From Kordia algicida OT-1 (GTDB lineage: Bacteria > Bacteroidota > Bacteroidia > Flavobacteriales > Flavobacteriaceae): a stretch of DNA of 64,000 nt. The stretch lies in assembly GCF_000154725.1 (NCBI RefSeq), contig NZ_DS544873.1:2617397-2681396 (forward strand), given 5' to 3'. Below are positions 36,085-46,957 of the stretch, piece by piece (the stretch's first letter is position 1; the number at the start of each line of letters is the position of its first letter). Under the pieces are notes generated by a model, which saw nothing but the letters and a program-made list of their open reading frames with translations, had not been told where the DNA came from and made no database searches. Both the position numbers and the translations under genes were made by a program.

Positions 36085-38973
36085 TTATTTAAATTTTAAT
36101 GGAATGTAAATGATGACTTTTGTTCCTGTAGTTTTACTGTTTTCAATAACATCTTCTACAACTACATTGATGTCATATTTTAAGTTGGTATTATATATAT
36201 GTACACGTTCTTCGTTGGCTCTTGTTGCAAACGGTTTGTGCGTTTTTTTCTGAGCGGTAATTTCTTTAGCTTTTTCTCGTCCAATGCCATTATCTTCAAC
36301 TATAATTAAAAGTTTTTCATGTTCTTTTTGTACCAAGATGGTTAAATTTCGTTCTCCTTTTTTATGTAATAAACCATGTTTTAGCGCATTTTCAATATAT
36401 GGTTGAATGAATAAGGAAGGTACTTTGATTTGCTGTGTGTTGAGATTTTTTTCAACATTAATTTTGTAATTCAATTCATCTTCAAAGCGCACTTTTTCGA
36501 GTTGCAAATATAATGCAAGTGCCTGTATTTCTTTGGCTAAAGTAATTTCGTTTTGCTGGCTATATTCTAAGTACATTCGAATCAATCGGCTAAACTTCAC
36601 CAAATACGAACTTGCCAATTCTTTTTCATTAGAAATAATATAATCTTGAATAGAGTTTAACGCATTAAAAATAAAATGCGGATTCATCTGCGAACGGAAA
36701 TTTTCTAACTGCAAATTTGCAATTTTCTTTTCCATAAGAATCTTCTGAACAGCGCTATTTCGCTTTCGTTCTTTTTTTCTAAATTTTTGTAAAAAGTAAA
36801 ACGAAATTATGCCAATACATATTATACTACAAAGTACATAAAACCAAAATGTTTCCCAAAAAGGTTTTGTAATTGTAAAACTTATAGTGGCAACCTCAGA
36901 AAAAGTAGTGCCTGCCATATTCTTGGCTTTTATCTCAAAAGTATAATCGTTACTGGCTAAGTTGTTAAAAGTAACGAAGCTATTTCCTCGTTCAATAGCC
37001 TGCCATTCTGTGTCAATTGGCTTCAAGCGATATTGATAGGTCATGTGTTTGTTAGCTTGGTATCCTACTGAGTGAAAATCAAATTTTAGCTTATTTGTAT
37101 CATACTCAAAAGTATATTGGTCGCAAACCAATGTATCAATATTATTTACGGTTACACCATTGATATGCACTTTGGCAGTACGATATTTTTTAAAGATTAA
37201 TTGATCATTTTTAGGGAATGTATAAAAGGACTGTGGCGTAGTCAAAACAACATGATCTGAAAGTAATTCAATGTTTTTTATGCTAAAATCTAAACCGTCT
37301 TGACCTGTTAAGAAGTGTAATGCATTGGTTGTTGTTTTAAATTTAACCAAACCTTTGTCAATAGCTAACCACAAAGTGTTTTGGTCTGCTTTTATGGTGC
37401 TGATTTCCAGATTTGTAAAGTTTTGGGTGTCTTTAATGATTCCATTATCATAAAGTAATACTTTATTATTCTGTGTTAAAATCCAAACATGACTCTTGGT
37501 GGCAGTAATTTCACTTACCAAAACAGGTTCGCCATTGTATAAAATAGGTGTGCTATTATCATTTTTATCATATAGGAATAAACCATCTACGAACGCAATA
37601 AGTAACTGTTGATTAGGTAATATATATGAAGTTGTGACACGTTTTTCGCGTAAAAGTCGTTGTCGTGTTTTTTCGTAAATGATAGCTTCTTTATAATTTC
37701 CGTAGAAAACTCGATTGGCATCTAAAATTTGAATACTTTTTGCTACTGCAAATTTGCGATGTGTATTTTGTATGAACTGATCTTTAAGATCGTATTCGTA
37801 TGATTGTGCATGACTTGTACTGATTATAAGTTGATCGTTAAAACTATCAAACTGTATCAATTTTATAACGATTTTGGATGGAAGCCTGACTTCATCGATT
37901 AGCTTAAAATTGTCATAAAAAAGTAGTGTTCCCTGATTGGTGCCTAAAACAAATCTATCTTTATCCAACGAACAACTTGCCGTTATTTTGGAAGCTTTAG
38001 AAGGTAACTCGAATGTTTTGATAGACAAGTTGGGAGAAACCAACACGCCGTTATCAATAGTAGTTAGCCAATAATTAGTATTAAAATCTTTAATGATATT
38101 TGTAATCGATTCTTCTTTGAATAAATGATTTTTTAGTAAAAGTTGATCCTCAATAAGTTCATATACAAACACACCAGAAACAGTACAAAACCATATCTTT
38201 TTGTCAATGGTAAGCACGTTATATATTGTAGTTTTAAGTAATTCTGTTGGCGTTTTGATAGATATTAATTGCTCATTCTTAACATCAAATAAATTTAAAA
38301 CATAGTTCAGTTCATTTTTGTAGATTAACAAAAGCTGTTTTGTATTAACTTTAAATATTTTAGGTGTTTCTATAATAGACTTTGAAGTGATTTCTGCTAC
38401 TGTCCGCTCTTTAGTTCCTTCAATAGTTTGCAAAGCTGGGATTTGGTGAATTGGAAAAAAGTAAAAGTTATCTTGAAACTGACAACTTGTAATTACAGGA
38501 TTCGATGTTAATTGTTGTATTTCTTTCGTAACTTTAGAAATTTTAAAGACGCCCGCACTGGTAAAAATAATAATATGGTCTTTAGAAACTTCAAAAGTTG
38601 CTAGCTGTCCATCGGTAATATGATTTAAATCTAAAAAAACTTCAAGTTTGTCATTTTTCACATAGAACAACTGACCGTATAAATTGTTGCACCATATTGT
38701 ACCCGTATGATCTTCTTTTAGTCCAAAAACAGCTTTTCCTTTCTGAGAAGGATTTGTGAACTTTGTATAATTGTAGCCATCATAACGTAGCAAACCTCTA
38801 TTAGCTGCAAGCCATATATAATTATTACTATCTTCTAAAATATCATAAAATTCATTATAGGGTAAGTTTGTAATGTCTGATAAATTATTTGCCACAGGAT
38901 GTTGTGAAGAAACAATTTGTGTGTATATCAGAATTAATAAGAATACGAAAGTATGTTTGACAGTGCGAAACAT
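36085..38973 (-). CDS. Sensor histidine kinase with beta-propeller sensor
   Basis: A 962-residue membrane sensor kinase. Signal-like N-terminus, then a periplasmic two-component regulator propeller (~25-580; first blade SDITNLPYNEFYDILEDSNN, YIWLAANRGLLRYDG). The Y_Y_Y domain (~600-695) contains YQYRLKPIDTEWQ and NNLASNDYTFEIKA. One membrane segment lies at ~708-730 (WFYVLCSIICIGIISFYFL). The His_kinase domain follows, with phospho-His in QMNPHFIFNALNSIQDYI (~757-774). The ATPase has IQPYIENALKHGL and VEDNGIGREKA. Partner of the LytTR regulator downstream, with which it is an operon (1-bp gap). The ligand is not evident; related hybrid sensors often respond to glycans. Confidence 0.94.
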   Translation of the reverse strand: MFRTVKHTFVFLLILIYTQIVSSQHPVANNLSDITNLPYNEFYDILEDSNNYIWLAANRGLLRYDGYNYTKFTNPSQKGKAVFGLKEDHTGTIWCNNLYGQLFYVKNDKLEVFLDLNHITDGQLATFEVSKDHIIIFTSAGVFKISKVTKEIQQLTSNPVITSCQFQDNFYFFPIHQIPALQTIEGTKERTVAEITSKSIIETPKIFKVNTKQLLLIYKNELNYVLNLFDVKNEQLISIKTPTELLKTTIYNVLTIDKKIWFCTVSGVFVYELIEDQLLLKNHLFKEESITNIIKDFNTNYWLTTIDNGVLVSPNLSIKTFELPSKASKITASCSLDKDRFVLGTNQGTLLFYDNFKLIDEVRLPSKIVIKLIQFDSFNDQLIISTSHAQSYEYDLKDQFIQNTHRKFAVAKSIQILDANRVFYGNYKEAIIYEKTRQRLLREKRVTTSYILPNQQLLIAFVDGLFLYDKNDNSTPILYNGEPVLVSEITATKSHVWILTQNNKVLLYDNGIIKDTQNFTNLEISTIKADQNTLWLAIDKGLVKFKTTTNALHFLTGQDGLDFSIKNIELLSDHVVLTTPQSFYTFPKNDQLIFKKYRTAKVHINGVTVNNIDTLVCDQYTFEYDTNKLKFDFHSVGYQANKHMTYQYRLKPIDTEWQAIERGNSFVTFNNLASNDYTFEIKAKNMAGTTFSEVATISFTITKPFWETFWFYVLCSIICIGIISFYFLQKFRKKERKRNSAVQKILMEKKIANLQLENFRSQMNPHFIFNALNSIQDYIISNEKELASSYLVKFSRLIRMYLEYSQQNEITLAKEIQALALYLQLEKVRFEDELNYKINVEKNLNTQQIKVPSLFIQPYIENALKHGLLHKKGERNLTILVQKEHEKLLIIVEDNGIGREKAKEITAQKKTHKPFATRANEERVHIYNTNLKYDINVVVEDVIENSKTTGTKVIIYIPLKFK

Positions 38974-38990
38974 ATAAAAAATTAAAAGAA

Positions 38991-38998
38991 CAAACTTA
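38991..38998 (-). promoter_or_regulatory. Promoter -7 box TAAGTTTG for histidine kinase gene
   Basis: On the minus strand TAAGTTTG fits TAnnTTTG and lies 17 bp before the kinase ATG. The leader would be about 12 nt. No -33 TTTG at the right distance. Confidence 0.4.
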
Positions 38999-39219
38999 TC
39001 ATTTTCTTAGGATTAACAGCTTCTTTTTTTCTGTAACTCAAGTATTTTTTTCTAAAAAAAGAAGTGAACAAAAAAAGTGATTGCAAATAATGCCATTATA
39101 AAATGGCTATAAAAAATGTAGTAATTTCACATTTTTGAAAAGCATTAATAATAAAATAAGAATATACTAACGAATACGTTTTTTTTATAATTTTAAATGC
39201 TAAATACTATGAATAATCT

Positions 39220-41475
39220 TTAAAACGGATAACCGATTGCAAAATTGAAGATTCCGTTGCTGGCATCAAACGTATATTTTGAAATTTCGGTTTGTGTAGG
39301 CGAATGTATTGGTGCTGCCCAATCTAGTCGTAATACAAATCCTTGAATATCTACACGCAACCCTACACCAGCTCCTATTGCCAATTCGTTGATAAAGTTT
39401 GAGGTAAACTTTCCACCAGGCAATTCTGTGTTTTCATCACGTAGCCAAACATTTCCAGCATCCACAAAAAACGCACCTTTGAAATATGTATATAATGGAA
39501 AACGATATTCTACATTGGCTTCTAATTTAATGTCGCCAGAACGATCAAAGAACGAATTGATGTTTGAATTTTCAGGCGAATACGTTCCAGGTCCAATAGA
39601 ACGTGTTCTGAACGCACGAATACTATACGGACCGCCAGAGAAAAATTGTCGTGAAAACGGTAAAACATCTGAGTTTCCATACGCATATCCCAAACCGCCG
39701 TACAATCGGGTAATGAGCGATTGTTGGTTTCCTAAATTGAGGTAAAAACGTGTATCAAAATCTATCTTTGCATATTGAGCAAACTCAACTCCTAAAATTG
39801 TTTTTTTACCAGTAGTTTCATCTCTAGAACCAAAAAGACTTAGAGAATTTCCAGCAATATCAACGTTTGTGCTAAAATAAAAAGGATGTACTCTGTTGAC
39901 ATCACCCAATTCGTTATAAGTAAAATTATACGTAAGACCAGAAATTAACTGTTGCTCAAAACTATTTTTTAGAAATTGATTTTCTTCTAAAATTTCTTCA
40001 AATGCTGGCGTACTATTTGACAATCGAATATAGTTCGAACTAATCGGATTGATAGAGTGATATACATATGTATTGGCGTGCCATTGGTAACCAAAACTTG
40101 TGTTAAAACTACTAAGACTGTACAATTTATTTCGGCTCAAATATTCTATCCCTGCGCTAATTTTTGTTTTCGGGATGTTGTATTCAAATTGTTGATTGAT
40201 ATCCATCGGAAACAATAATCTTGGAAATACCAAATCTGCCGTCAAGCCCAATTGTGTACTATTTAGTCCTGTGGTATTGTTTGATTTTCCACGCAGTTGC
40301 GCTTCATATCCAAACTTTCCTGTTATTTTAAGAACTTCTCCGCCTTTAAAGAGATTTCTGTTAGTATAACTCAATGCTAACGTCGGACCTGTAAAACCAT
40401 TAGATTTTGCATTTCCTTGCAATTCGGCACTCAATGCACGTTTGTTTAAAGGTGACAAATACACGCGCGTGTCTAAATAGCCAATGGAATCGTTGTTGCC
40501 AAGTGGTTTTTCCTTAAATTCAACATTTACAAATTTGTACGTACTGATAGATGATAATCGTCTGCTAGTTCCTTTAAACTTCTGAGGATTGTACAATTGT
40601 CCTTCTTGAAATTGTATGTACGGACGCAATCGTTTTGGCTTGAAAAAAACGGTGTCTTGCACAAAATTCACACCTGCCAATGTAGTCGTATCTGTATATT
40701 TGTAATTGTTTGAAATACTTGTGTTTGGATGTACATTTACTGTGCTTAATTTGTATGGAACCAACGCTTTTTTTGGCGTATTTTTTTTGAGACGTAAGTA
40801 CAAATCGAAGCGTTTGTTTTTGTATTGATTGGTGTCAATTTCAAAAATTAAAAAATCGGCATTAAAATTATAATATCCAATGGCTTTAAGTTTGGCATCA
40901 ATGCGTTCGCGTTCAACTTTTAGTTTGGAAAGATTGAAACGCTCTCCTTTTTTTATGAATGCTTCGGGCAAAGTCACTTTGATATCTTTATAAATAGGAA
41001 GCGAATCAGTGTCCAATTGATACGTTTCCATTGTGTATGGTTTGGCAAGTTTTATATCGTAGTGAACTTTACTTGTTTTTTCTTCTTCTTTGATTTCTGA
41101 AGTTACGGTACTGTAGAAAAACCCTAAATTTTCAAGTCTGTTGATGATAAGTTCTTCCGTTTGATTAACATCTACATCAGATTGATATACAGGCTCTTGC
41201 CCTATTCTTTTATTAATAAACTTGTAAAAGAATCCAGCAGAATCTTTAGTTACTTTGTAATGTGCGTATAAGCCTATTTTTGAGGAGTTTGGTTGCGGTC
41301 TTAGCACCGCTTGCAGTTCTTGTTCAACGGTACTGTAATCAGAAAGTTCTTCTTTGGCTTCAAGATTAAAAGTTGCACCTTCATACAAAGTTTCATCTTC
41401 AGGTATAAAACGTGTTACACTGCATGAGCATACCATAATTCCTAAAAGTAACAGCAAGAAATAGTTTAATTTCAT
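39220..41475 (-). CDS. tamL: TamL: lipoprotein form of BamA/TamA-family outer-membrane protein
   Basis: A 751-residue Omp85-family protein. Its signal sequence ends in a lipobox (MVCSCS, Cys around residue 18), the mark of Bacteroidota TamL rather than classic TamA. POTRA-like domains span ~30-320 and a 16-strand barrel runs to the C-terminus, ending FAIGYPF with the terminal Phe. The Omp85 loop motif is present as GGPYSIRAFRTRSIGPG (R-x-F version of RGF). With the TamB-like protein encoded just upstream it should help insert or move lipids or proteins at the outer membrane. The start overlaps the stop of that gene by 4 bp, so the two are coupled. Confidence 0.93.
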   Translation of the reverse strand: MKLNYFLLLLLGIMVCSCSVTRFIPEDETLYEGATFNLEAKEELSDYSTVEQELQAVLRPQPNSSKIGLYAHYKVTKDSAGFFYKFINKRIGQEPVYQSDVDVNQTEELIINRLENLGFFYSTVTSEIKEEEKTSKVHYDIKLAKPYTMETYQLDTDSLPIYKDIKVTLPEAFIKKGERFNLSKLKVERERIDAKLKAIGYYNFNADFLIFEIDTNQYKNKRFDLYLRLKKNTPKKALVPYKLSTVNVHPNTSISNNYKYTDTTTLAGVNFVQDTVFFKPKRLRPYIQFQEGQLYNPQKFKGTSRRLSSISTYKFVNVEFKEKPLGNNDSIGYLDTRVYLSPLNKRALSAELQGNAKSNGFTGPTLALSYTNRNLFKGGEVLKITGKFGYEAQLRGKSNNTTGLNSTQLGLTADLVFPRLLFPMDINQQFEYNIPKTKISAGIEYLSRNKLYSLSSFNTSFGYQWHANTYVYHSINPISSNYIRLSNSTPAFEEILEENQFLKNSFEQQLISGLTYNFTYNELGDVNRVHPFYFSTNVDIAGNSLSLFGSRDETTGKKTILGVEFAQYAKIDFDTRFYLNLGNQQSLITRLYGGLGYAYGNSDVLPFSRQFFSGGPYSIRAFRTRSIGPGTYSPENSNINSFFDRSGDIKLEANVEYRFPLYTYFKGAFFVDAGNVWLRDENTELPGGKFTSNFINELAIGAGVGLRVDIQGFVLRLDWAAPIHSPTQTEISKYTFDASNGIFNFAIGYPF

Positions 41476-44400
41476 TGTTTAGATTCGTCTTTTGTGGTCT
41501 TTTTTTCCTTTTCTTCTTTCGTTGTTTTTTCAACTTCTTCCTTGACTGTTTTCGCAAAAAGTTCTTCAAATTTATTAAATTCTTGATTGAAGATTAATGA
41601 AATTCCTGTGAGAATAATTTGTCCATCAATCACATTTTCAAAATCATTTTTACGATAGGCTTTCAAGCGCCATCTGCCATTTTGATCGAATAAGTATTGA
41701 ATATTTACAGTTCCAACCAAAGGCGTGGTTTGTCCGGCGTTTTGAGAGTTTTCTTGAATATCTAAACCGCTTCCAACTTCCACAATAAGTCGATCATTAA
41801 ACAAGCGTTTTCGTGCATTGATATCGAGTTGCGTTCTGTCGGTTGGCGAATTTCCTTGATAATCGGTATAACTGCTCAATCCGAAATCCAGTTCAATTCC
41901 AGAATTTCCTAAAAGTTTGTTTGAAAAATTGTTCAATTGATTGGAAAGTACATTATTGGCATTGTCACGTGCAATAGAAAGTGAACCTCCTGAACTTCCA
42001 TCATTTGTCGCAGAAGGGAAAAACTGATTTAATACAAGTAATGAAAACACCTGTTTGTTTAATTCGTCTTCTCGATTGTTGAGTTGTTGTACTTCTGCAT
42101 ATACAGCGCCGCCAAGTTCTCCTTGCGAATCTTTTGGAATGTCTAAGTTGAAAGATATTTCAGGTTGTAAAAGTTGTCCTTCCAAATTAAGATACACCAA
42201 AAATGGAAGCTTTTGACGATATTTACTCACAACACTGGCACTTTCGCCTGTAAGCTGATTTGCCATTAAGCCAGAAGCAGCCGTTTCCACTCTATAAATA
42301 GCTTTAATATCCATGTCTGCTTCAAACGGATTTCCTCGCCAAATAATGTTGCTCCCTTGTGCAATTTCAAAACGTCTGTTTACCAAGTTATAGAGACTTA
42401 CCTCGTAGTGTCCGCTATCAACTTCATATTTTCCAGAGAGCGACATGTCGCCATTTTCAGATATTCCAAATTTAAAATCTCCTGCTCCAGATACTTTCAA
42501 ATTGTCGCCAGTACGTTCGTCCACAATAATATTAAAAACAGCATTTTTAGAAATGCTCAAATCTGCATCAATATCATAACCGCGTAATATGGCTGTAGAC
42601 GATACATCATTTTGATTGGTTAAAATGTCATCAGGATTTTCTTTGTTGACAAAAATGACAACTCCTTCTTTTTCTACAATGTTTACTTCTTCTTCAGGAA
42701 TTACGTACGTAAAATCAGAAGTATCATTTATTTCCATACTTCCACGTACTACAGGAAGTTGCAATGTTCCTGTTACGGCAACATCGGCATCCAAATTTAC
42801 TTTTCCATAAAATAAATCGTGTGCTTCTTTTGTAGAATTGAGTACTTCAATATTTTTGGCTTTCATGGTCAAATCGAACGCAGGATTCATCAAATTTTCT
42901 GTTGTAATTTTTCCATCAAGCACAAACGGATTTTTATTTACATCTAGCATTTTAAATTGATTGAAATAAATGCCAGCTTCATCTACTTTAATCGATTCTT
43001 GTGGTAGCGCAAAAGCAGCATTGAATGCATTGATGGTCACATTTGCATTATTGAAGTTCAAAGCTCCTAATAAGGAAGGTTTTACAGTAGTTCCTGTGAG
43101 TTTAAAATCTCCCGAAATATTTCCAGAAGTTTTTGAGATGTACATACTTGCAAATTGTTCAACAGCTTTTAATTCTAGGTTTTTTAAATCGATATCAAAA
43201 TCAAGTGGTGCGCCATTTTCATTCGCTACATAATCGCCAATTATGGTTAAGTTTAGGTTTTGTCCTGTAACTGCCAAATTGAGATTGTAGTTGGAAGCAT
43301 TTCCAGATTTTGCATTTAAATCGAGTGTACCAAAAGGAACTTCCATGACTTGCAAATCGGTAATTTTTGCTTCTGCGATGATTCCGACATCTGTAAACGG
43401 ATTTTCTAAAATAAATTCTCCGTTGAGTTTTCCAGAAGCCAACAATTTTTCTTGATTGAAGATGCTTGTAATAGTTCTCAATTGAAAATTTTCAAAATTA
43501 AGTCCGACATGAGCTACTTTTTCTTTGGCGAGCGAATTGCTAATGGTGATTTGCTGATTGTTTTGACTAAGTTTAAAATCGTTAAAACTCAGTGAATTGG
43601 TTGCATACGTAACTTTATTATCAGGAAGAATCGTCCAATTTTTTTTATTAATGATTAAGCCTTCAGGATTGATGTGTACATAAGTACTATCTTGGTTTCG
43701 AGTAATTTCTGAAGCGATCTGAATTAGTTTTTCATCACCATCCATCGCTATAAAATCAGTAAATAACACCTGATTTTTTAGATTTCCATTGAGACGTATT
43801 TTTTGAACTGCGAGCGCGCCAGTTTTTAGTTCTCCAAGATTAAAATCAAAGTCTAAAGTTTCTTTTTCTGCGTTTAATGAAAAGTCAAGACTGTCTACAC
43901 TACTGCCATTATAAAGTATTTGTGGCGCATTTGCGATTGCTGTGAGCGAACGGTTTTCTGCATTGAAATCTACCGTGATTGCCATTGGACTTAACGATTC
44001 TAGCTTGGGTAAAAACAAATCTTTAAGAATAGAAGCTTGCTTTACCGTGGCTTTAAGTTTCATCGTGGTGTTTGATGTGGTTTCCGCTTCAAGCGTTGTG
44101 GTATTTTCTTTAAAATAATTGTCAAACTGCATTTGCAACTCAGCAAATAAGTTTGCAACGCTTGTGTTGGAAACTAATGAAGCATCAATTGGATTACTTG
44201 CAATGTCAAAAGTGGTTGTTTTATCGGTCAATTTCCCGTAAAACAGAATATCTCCCAATAAATAAGGTCTATTATTTAACACGGAAAGTCCGTCAGTGAT
44301 CGTTCCTTTGATTTCCAAATCTTCGGTCGAATTTCCTTTAATATCTGCTTCTAGCGTAAATTTTGCACGAACATCTTCTTTGGCGAGTCCAAGCGTTTGA

Positions 44401-46484
44401 AAATTAACTCCATTTACGTTTAATACTGTACGAACTTTGGAGGCAATTGTGTCTAATTGAATCGTATTTACCATGTCAACATCTAAGTTCTCGTCTTTAA
44501 AACTCAGATTCAGATCGCCATTTCCGTTGGTAATTTTTCCTTCAAGTTGCAAATCTGACAAGTCGTAGTTATTGTACGATAGTTTTTGAAAATCGGTTGT
44601 TAGTGTTGCATCTAAAGTATTCAAGCTTGTTCCTTTTCCATTGATTGTGGAGTTAAACGAATACACACCCAATTGCTCGTTTTTCAATAGTTTTCCGAGT
44701 GCCAGTTCATTAACCTGAATGTTCCCATTGAAGGCAATTGCTGTCGTATTTTGAAAATTTCCTTTAACGCGAATTGTACCATCCGAAGTTGTTAATAGCG
44801 CGTTGGTTTTTAAATTGGTCATACTACCAGCTGCAGTTCCTATTAACTGAAATTCTTCAGGAATATCAATAGTGAGTAGTTCTGGATCAACAAAAGTAAA
44901 CGCATCTGTTTTATTGGAGATGATATTGAAATTTTTAAAATCGATTGCAGCAGTATTTATGTCAAGTGCGTTTGTAATTTTACCTTCTAATGTAGCTTTT
45001 GTATCGCTTCCCCAAGCCAATGACGTATTGGAAATTTCAATAGCATTCAATGTACCGTTTACGGTGAGAGAACCTGTAAGTGGTTTTTTGGAAAATTTAG
45101 TAATGTATTCATTCTCTTTGAGTGAAGGCATGAAGAAAAATGCATCTTTCGGATTGACATTCAAATTAGGAATTTTAGCGGATAATCTACTGGAACTCGG
45201 ATCGTTGACAAATGCGTTGAAATTATTGTAACGAATGGAAACATTACCCACAATTTTATTGTTATTTGTACGAATAGAAAGATTATTTAGCGTTGTGACA
45301 GCATTATTCAATGTTAATTGAGTGACCAAATTTTTCAATTGAAAACCACTGCGATCTATAAAAGAAACCTGCTCTAAAGTTGCACTTACATTTTCTGGCT
45401 CGTAAGAAACATTCGTTGCTTTTAGATCAAAATTGCGAAACTGAATATTTTCAGGATTGAACACATTGGCAACAGATTTTGTATTTCCCGTTTTTACAGA
45501 AACTTGATTGTTTTCAATGCTGATTTGTTTAGCGGTAACTTTCCATTCTGGCCACGGAATTTGAATGGTTTCAGTTGTGGTTATCGTTGTTGGACTTGAT
45601 TGAACGATCGTTGTGGTTGAATTTTTAAGTGTGACATTTGTCAGATCGATGACTTGTTTTTCCAGATCGAGCGCGGGCATTTGCACTGTAAAATCGTCTA
45701 AAAACAAATTCATTTCCAACTTATCAGGAATTGAAGCATAAGAAAAATTTGTTTGTTTTGCTTCAAGATTTTGAATGATGATATACGGTAGTTTGACAGT
45801 TTCAGCATCAGGATCATCAACAAAAGCTTTGGTTTGTTTGTACGTAATAGCACCATCGGAAATCACGACATTATTTACATCAAAACGCATTTCTTCAACA
45901 TCTATGCTATTGGCTTTGGCTTTAAGTGTATTGAGTTTTACAGCACTTTCAATTCCTATTTCTCCATCAGCATACGTAACATCAAGATTTGAAAAATTGA
46001 GTTGCCCGAGTTTAATTTTCATCGGACTTCCTGTTGTTTGTTGCGCAGTCGAATCTGCGGCAGCGAAAGCATCTATTAAAAATTCGTAATTAAATTTTGA
46101 ACTGCTATCTTTTTTGTGAATGTTTGCTTTGAGTCCGTCAGATTCTAAATATTTCAGATGAAATTCTTCTCTTTTTATCAACGGTAAAATCGCAATCGAC
46201 GCTTCTAAGTTTTTAGAATATACAAGCGTATCTCCGGCTTTGTCTTCCATATACAAACCTTCCATGAGTAAATTTCCAGAAAAAGAAAGGTAAAGTTTGT
46301 CAATGCTTACTTTCGTGTTGGTTTTGTCTGAGATATAACTCGTTACTTGATTCACAATAATATCTTGTCCCCAAGAACTTCTTATAAATAAAATAAGCGC
46401 AATAAATAGTATAAAAAGAACTAAAATGCTTCTTTTTACAATTTTCCAAAACAAAGATTTTTTCGTTTTTTTCTTCTTTTCCAT
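41472..46484 (-). CDS. tamB: TamB-family translocation/assembly protein
   Basis: A 1,670-residue AsmA/TamB-type protein. The N-terminus is cytoplasmic and basic (MEKKKKTKKSLFWK), followed by one membrane anchor (~17-35, ILVLFILFIALILFI) that fixes it in the inner membrane. A very long beta-rich periplasmic stretch with many repeated strands suits a lipid-transport groove across the periplasm. The C-terminal TamB domain (~1,230-1,620) contains FNLDIPKDSQGELGGAVYAE and KQVFSLLVLNQFFPS, typical of the family. An unusual Lys/Glu/Thr-rich tail (VKEEVEKTTKEEKEKKTTKD) ends the protein. It pairs with TamL downstream. Confidence 0.93.
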   Translation of the reverse strand: MEKKKKTKKSLFWKIVKRSILVLFILFIALILFIRSSWGQDIIVNQVTSYISDKTNTKVSIDKLYLSFSGNLLMEGLYMEDKAGDTLVYSKNLEASIAILPLIKREEFHLKYLESDGLKANIHKKDSSSKFNYEFLIDAFAAADSTAQQTTGSPMKIKLGQLNFSNLDVTYADGEIGIESAVKLNTLKAKANSIDVEEMRFDVNNVVISDGAITYKQTKAFVDDPDAETVKLPYIIIQNLEAKQTNFSYASIPDKLEMNLFLDDFTVQMPALDLEKQVIDLTNVTLKNSTTTIVQSSPTTITTTETIQIPWPEWKVTAKQISIENNQVSVKTGNTKSVANVFNPENIQFRNFDLKATNVSYEPENVSATLEQVSFIDRSGFQLKNLVTQLTLNNAVTTLNNLSIRTNNNKIVGNVSIRYNNFNAFVNDPSSSRLSAKIPNLNVNPKDAFFFMPSLKENEYITKFSKKPLTGSLTVNGTLNAIEISNTSLAWGSDTKATLEGKITNALDINTAAIDFKNFNIISNKTDAFTFVDPELLTIDIPEEFQLIGTAAGSMTNLKTNALLTTSDGTIRVKGNFQNTTAIAFNGNIQVNELALGKLLKNEQLGVYSFNSTINGKGTSLNTLDATLTTDFQKLSYNNYDLSDLQLEGKITNGNGDLNLSFKDENLDVDMVNTIQLDTIASKVRTVLNVNGVNFQTLGLAKEDVRAKFTLEADIKGNSTEDLEIKGTITDGLSVLNNRPYLLGDILFYGKLTDKTTTFDIASNPIDASLVSNTSVANLFAELQMQFDNYFKENTTTLEAETTSNTTMKLKATVKQASILKDLFLPKLESLSPMAITVDFNAENRSLTAIANAPQILYNGSSVDSLDFSLNAEKETLDFDFNLGELKTGALAVQKIRLNGNLKNQVLFTDFIAMDGDEKLIQIASEITRNQDSTYVHINPEGLIINKKNWTILPDNKVTYATNSLSFNDFKLSQNNQQITISNSLAKEKVAHVGLNFENFQLRTITSIFNQEKLLASGKLNGEFILENPFTDVGIIAEAKITDLQVMEVPFGTLDLNAKSGNASNYNLNLAVTGQNLNLTIIGDYVANENGAPLDFDIDLKNLELKAVEQFASMYISKTSGNISGDFKLTGTTVKPSLLGALNFNNANVTINAFNAAFALPQESIKVDEAGIYFNQFKMLDVNKNPFVLDGKITTENLMNPAFDLTMKAKNIEVLNSTKEAHDLFYGKVNLDADVAVTGTLQLPVVRGSMEINDTSDFTYVIPEEEVNIVEKEGVVIFVNKENPDDILTNQNDVSSTAILRGYDIDADLSISKNAVFNIIVDERTGDNLKVSGAGDFKFGISENGDMSLSGKYEVDSGHYEVSLYNLVNRRFEIAQGSNIIWRGNPFEADMDIKAIYRVETAASGLMANQLTGESASVVSKYRQKLPFLVYLNLEGQLLQPEISFNLDIPKDSQGELGGAVYAEVQQLNNREDELNKQVFSLLVLNQFFPSATNDGSSGGSLSIARDNANNVLSNQLNNFSNKLLGNSGIELDFGLSSYTDYQGNSPTDRTQLDINARKRLFNDRLIVEVGSGLDIQENSQNAGQTTPLVGTVNIQYLFDQNGRWRLKAYRKNDFENVIDGQIILTGISLIFNQEFNKFEELFAKTVKEEVEKTTKEEKEKKTTKDESKQ

Positions 46485-46921
46485 TTATTGTTTGATGATT
46501 TTTCTAGAATAAATCATTGGGTTTTGATGTCAGATTTCATCAAAAGATGAATTAAAATTCAATATTACAAGTTAAAAAGGAGTTACAGGTGTCCATTTGC
46601 AACAAAAATTATAAAATTAGATTCAAGCGGTTTCCAAATTGACAAATATTTCAACAAACTTCCTTTCGATATTTTTAAAAGGTATTTAGATATGAGATAT
46701 GCACCAAAGTTTAATCCGTTTGTAAATTTAGTTTTAATTTTACTTATATACAGTTTTTAGATATATCAATCTACGAAGAATATCAAAGTTTATATTTTTT
46801 TGGCTTCTTTGGGAAGTATTATGGTTAAAAGGAGTGTTATTAAACATTCTATCCTAAAAAAAGAAGCTACTCAACGTCCAAAACGAGCAGGCATAAACTT
46901 TTAAAATTTAGAAGTTTCCAC
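46485..46921. other. Intergenic gap, no gene seen
   Basis: Divergent gap between tamB (minus) and ffh (plus). Very AT-rich, with no ORF of note and no recognisable 4.5S/SRP RNA. The only clear signal is the ffh promoter box at its right end. Confidence 0.6.
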
Positions 46922-46929
46922 TATCTTTG
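46922..46929 (+). promoter_or_regulatory. Promoter -7 box TATCTTTG for ffh
   Basis: TATCTTTG fits TAnnTTTG and lies 28 bp before the ffh ATG. Confidence 0.55.
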
Positions 46930-46957
46930 CCACTTCTCAAAAAAAGAATACGAAGGT

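Noticed and set aside
46485-46957. 4.5S/SRP RNA upstream of ffh
   Set aside because: No conserved SRP RNA loop or pairing could be seen; the gap is plain AT-rich DNA with a promoter box.
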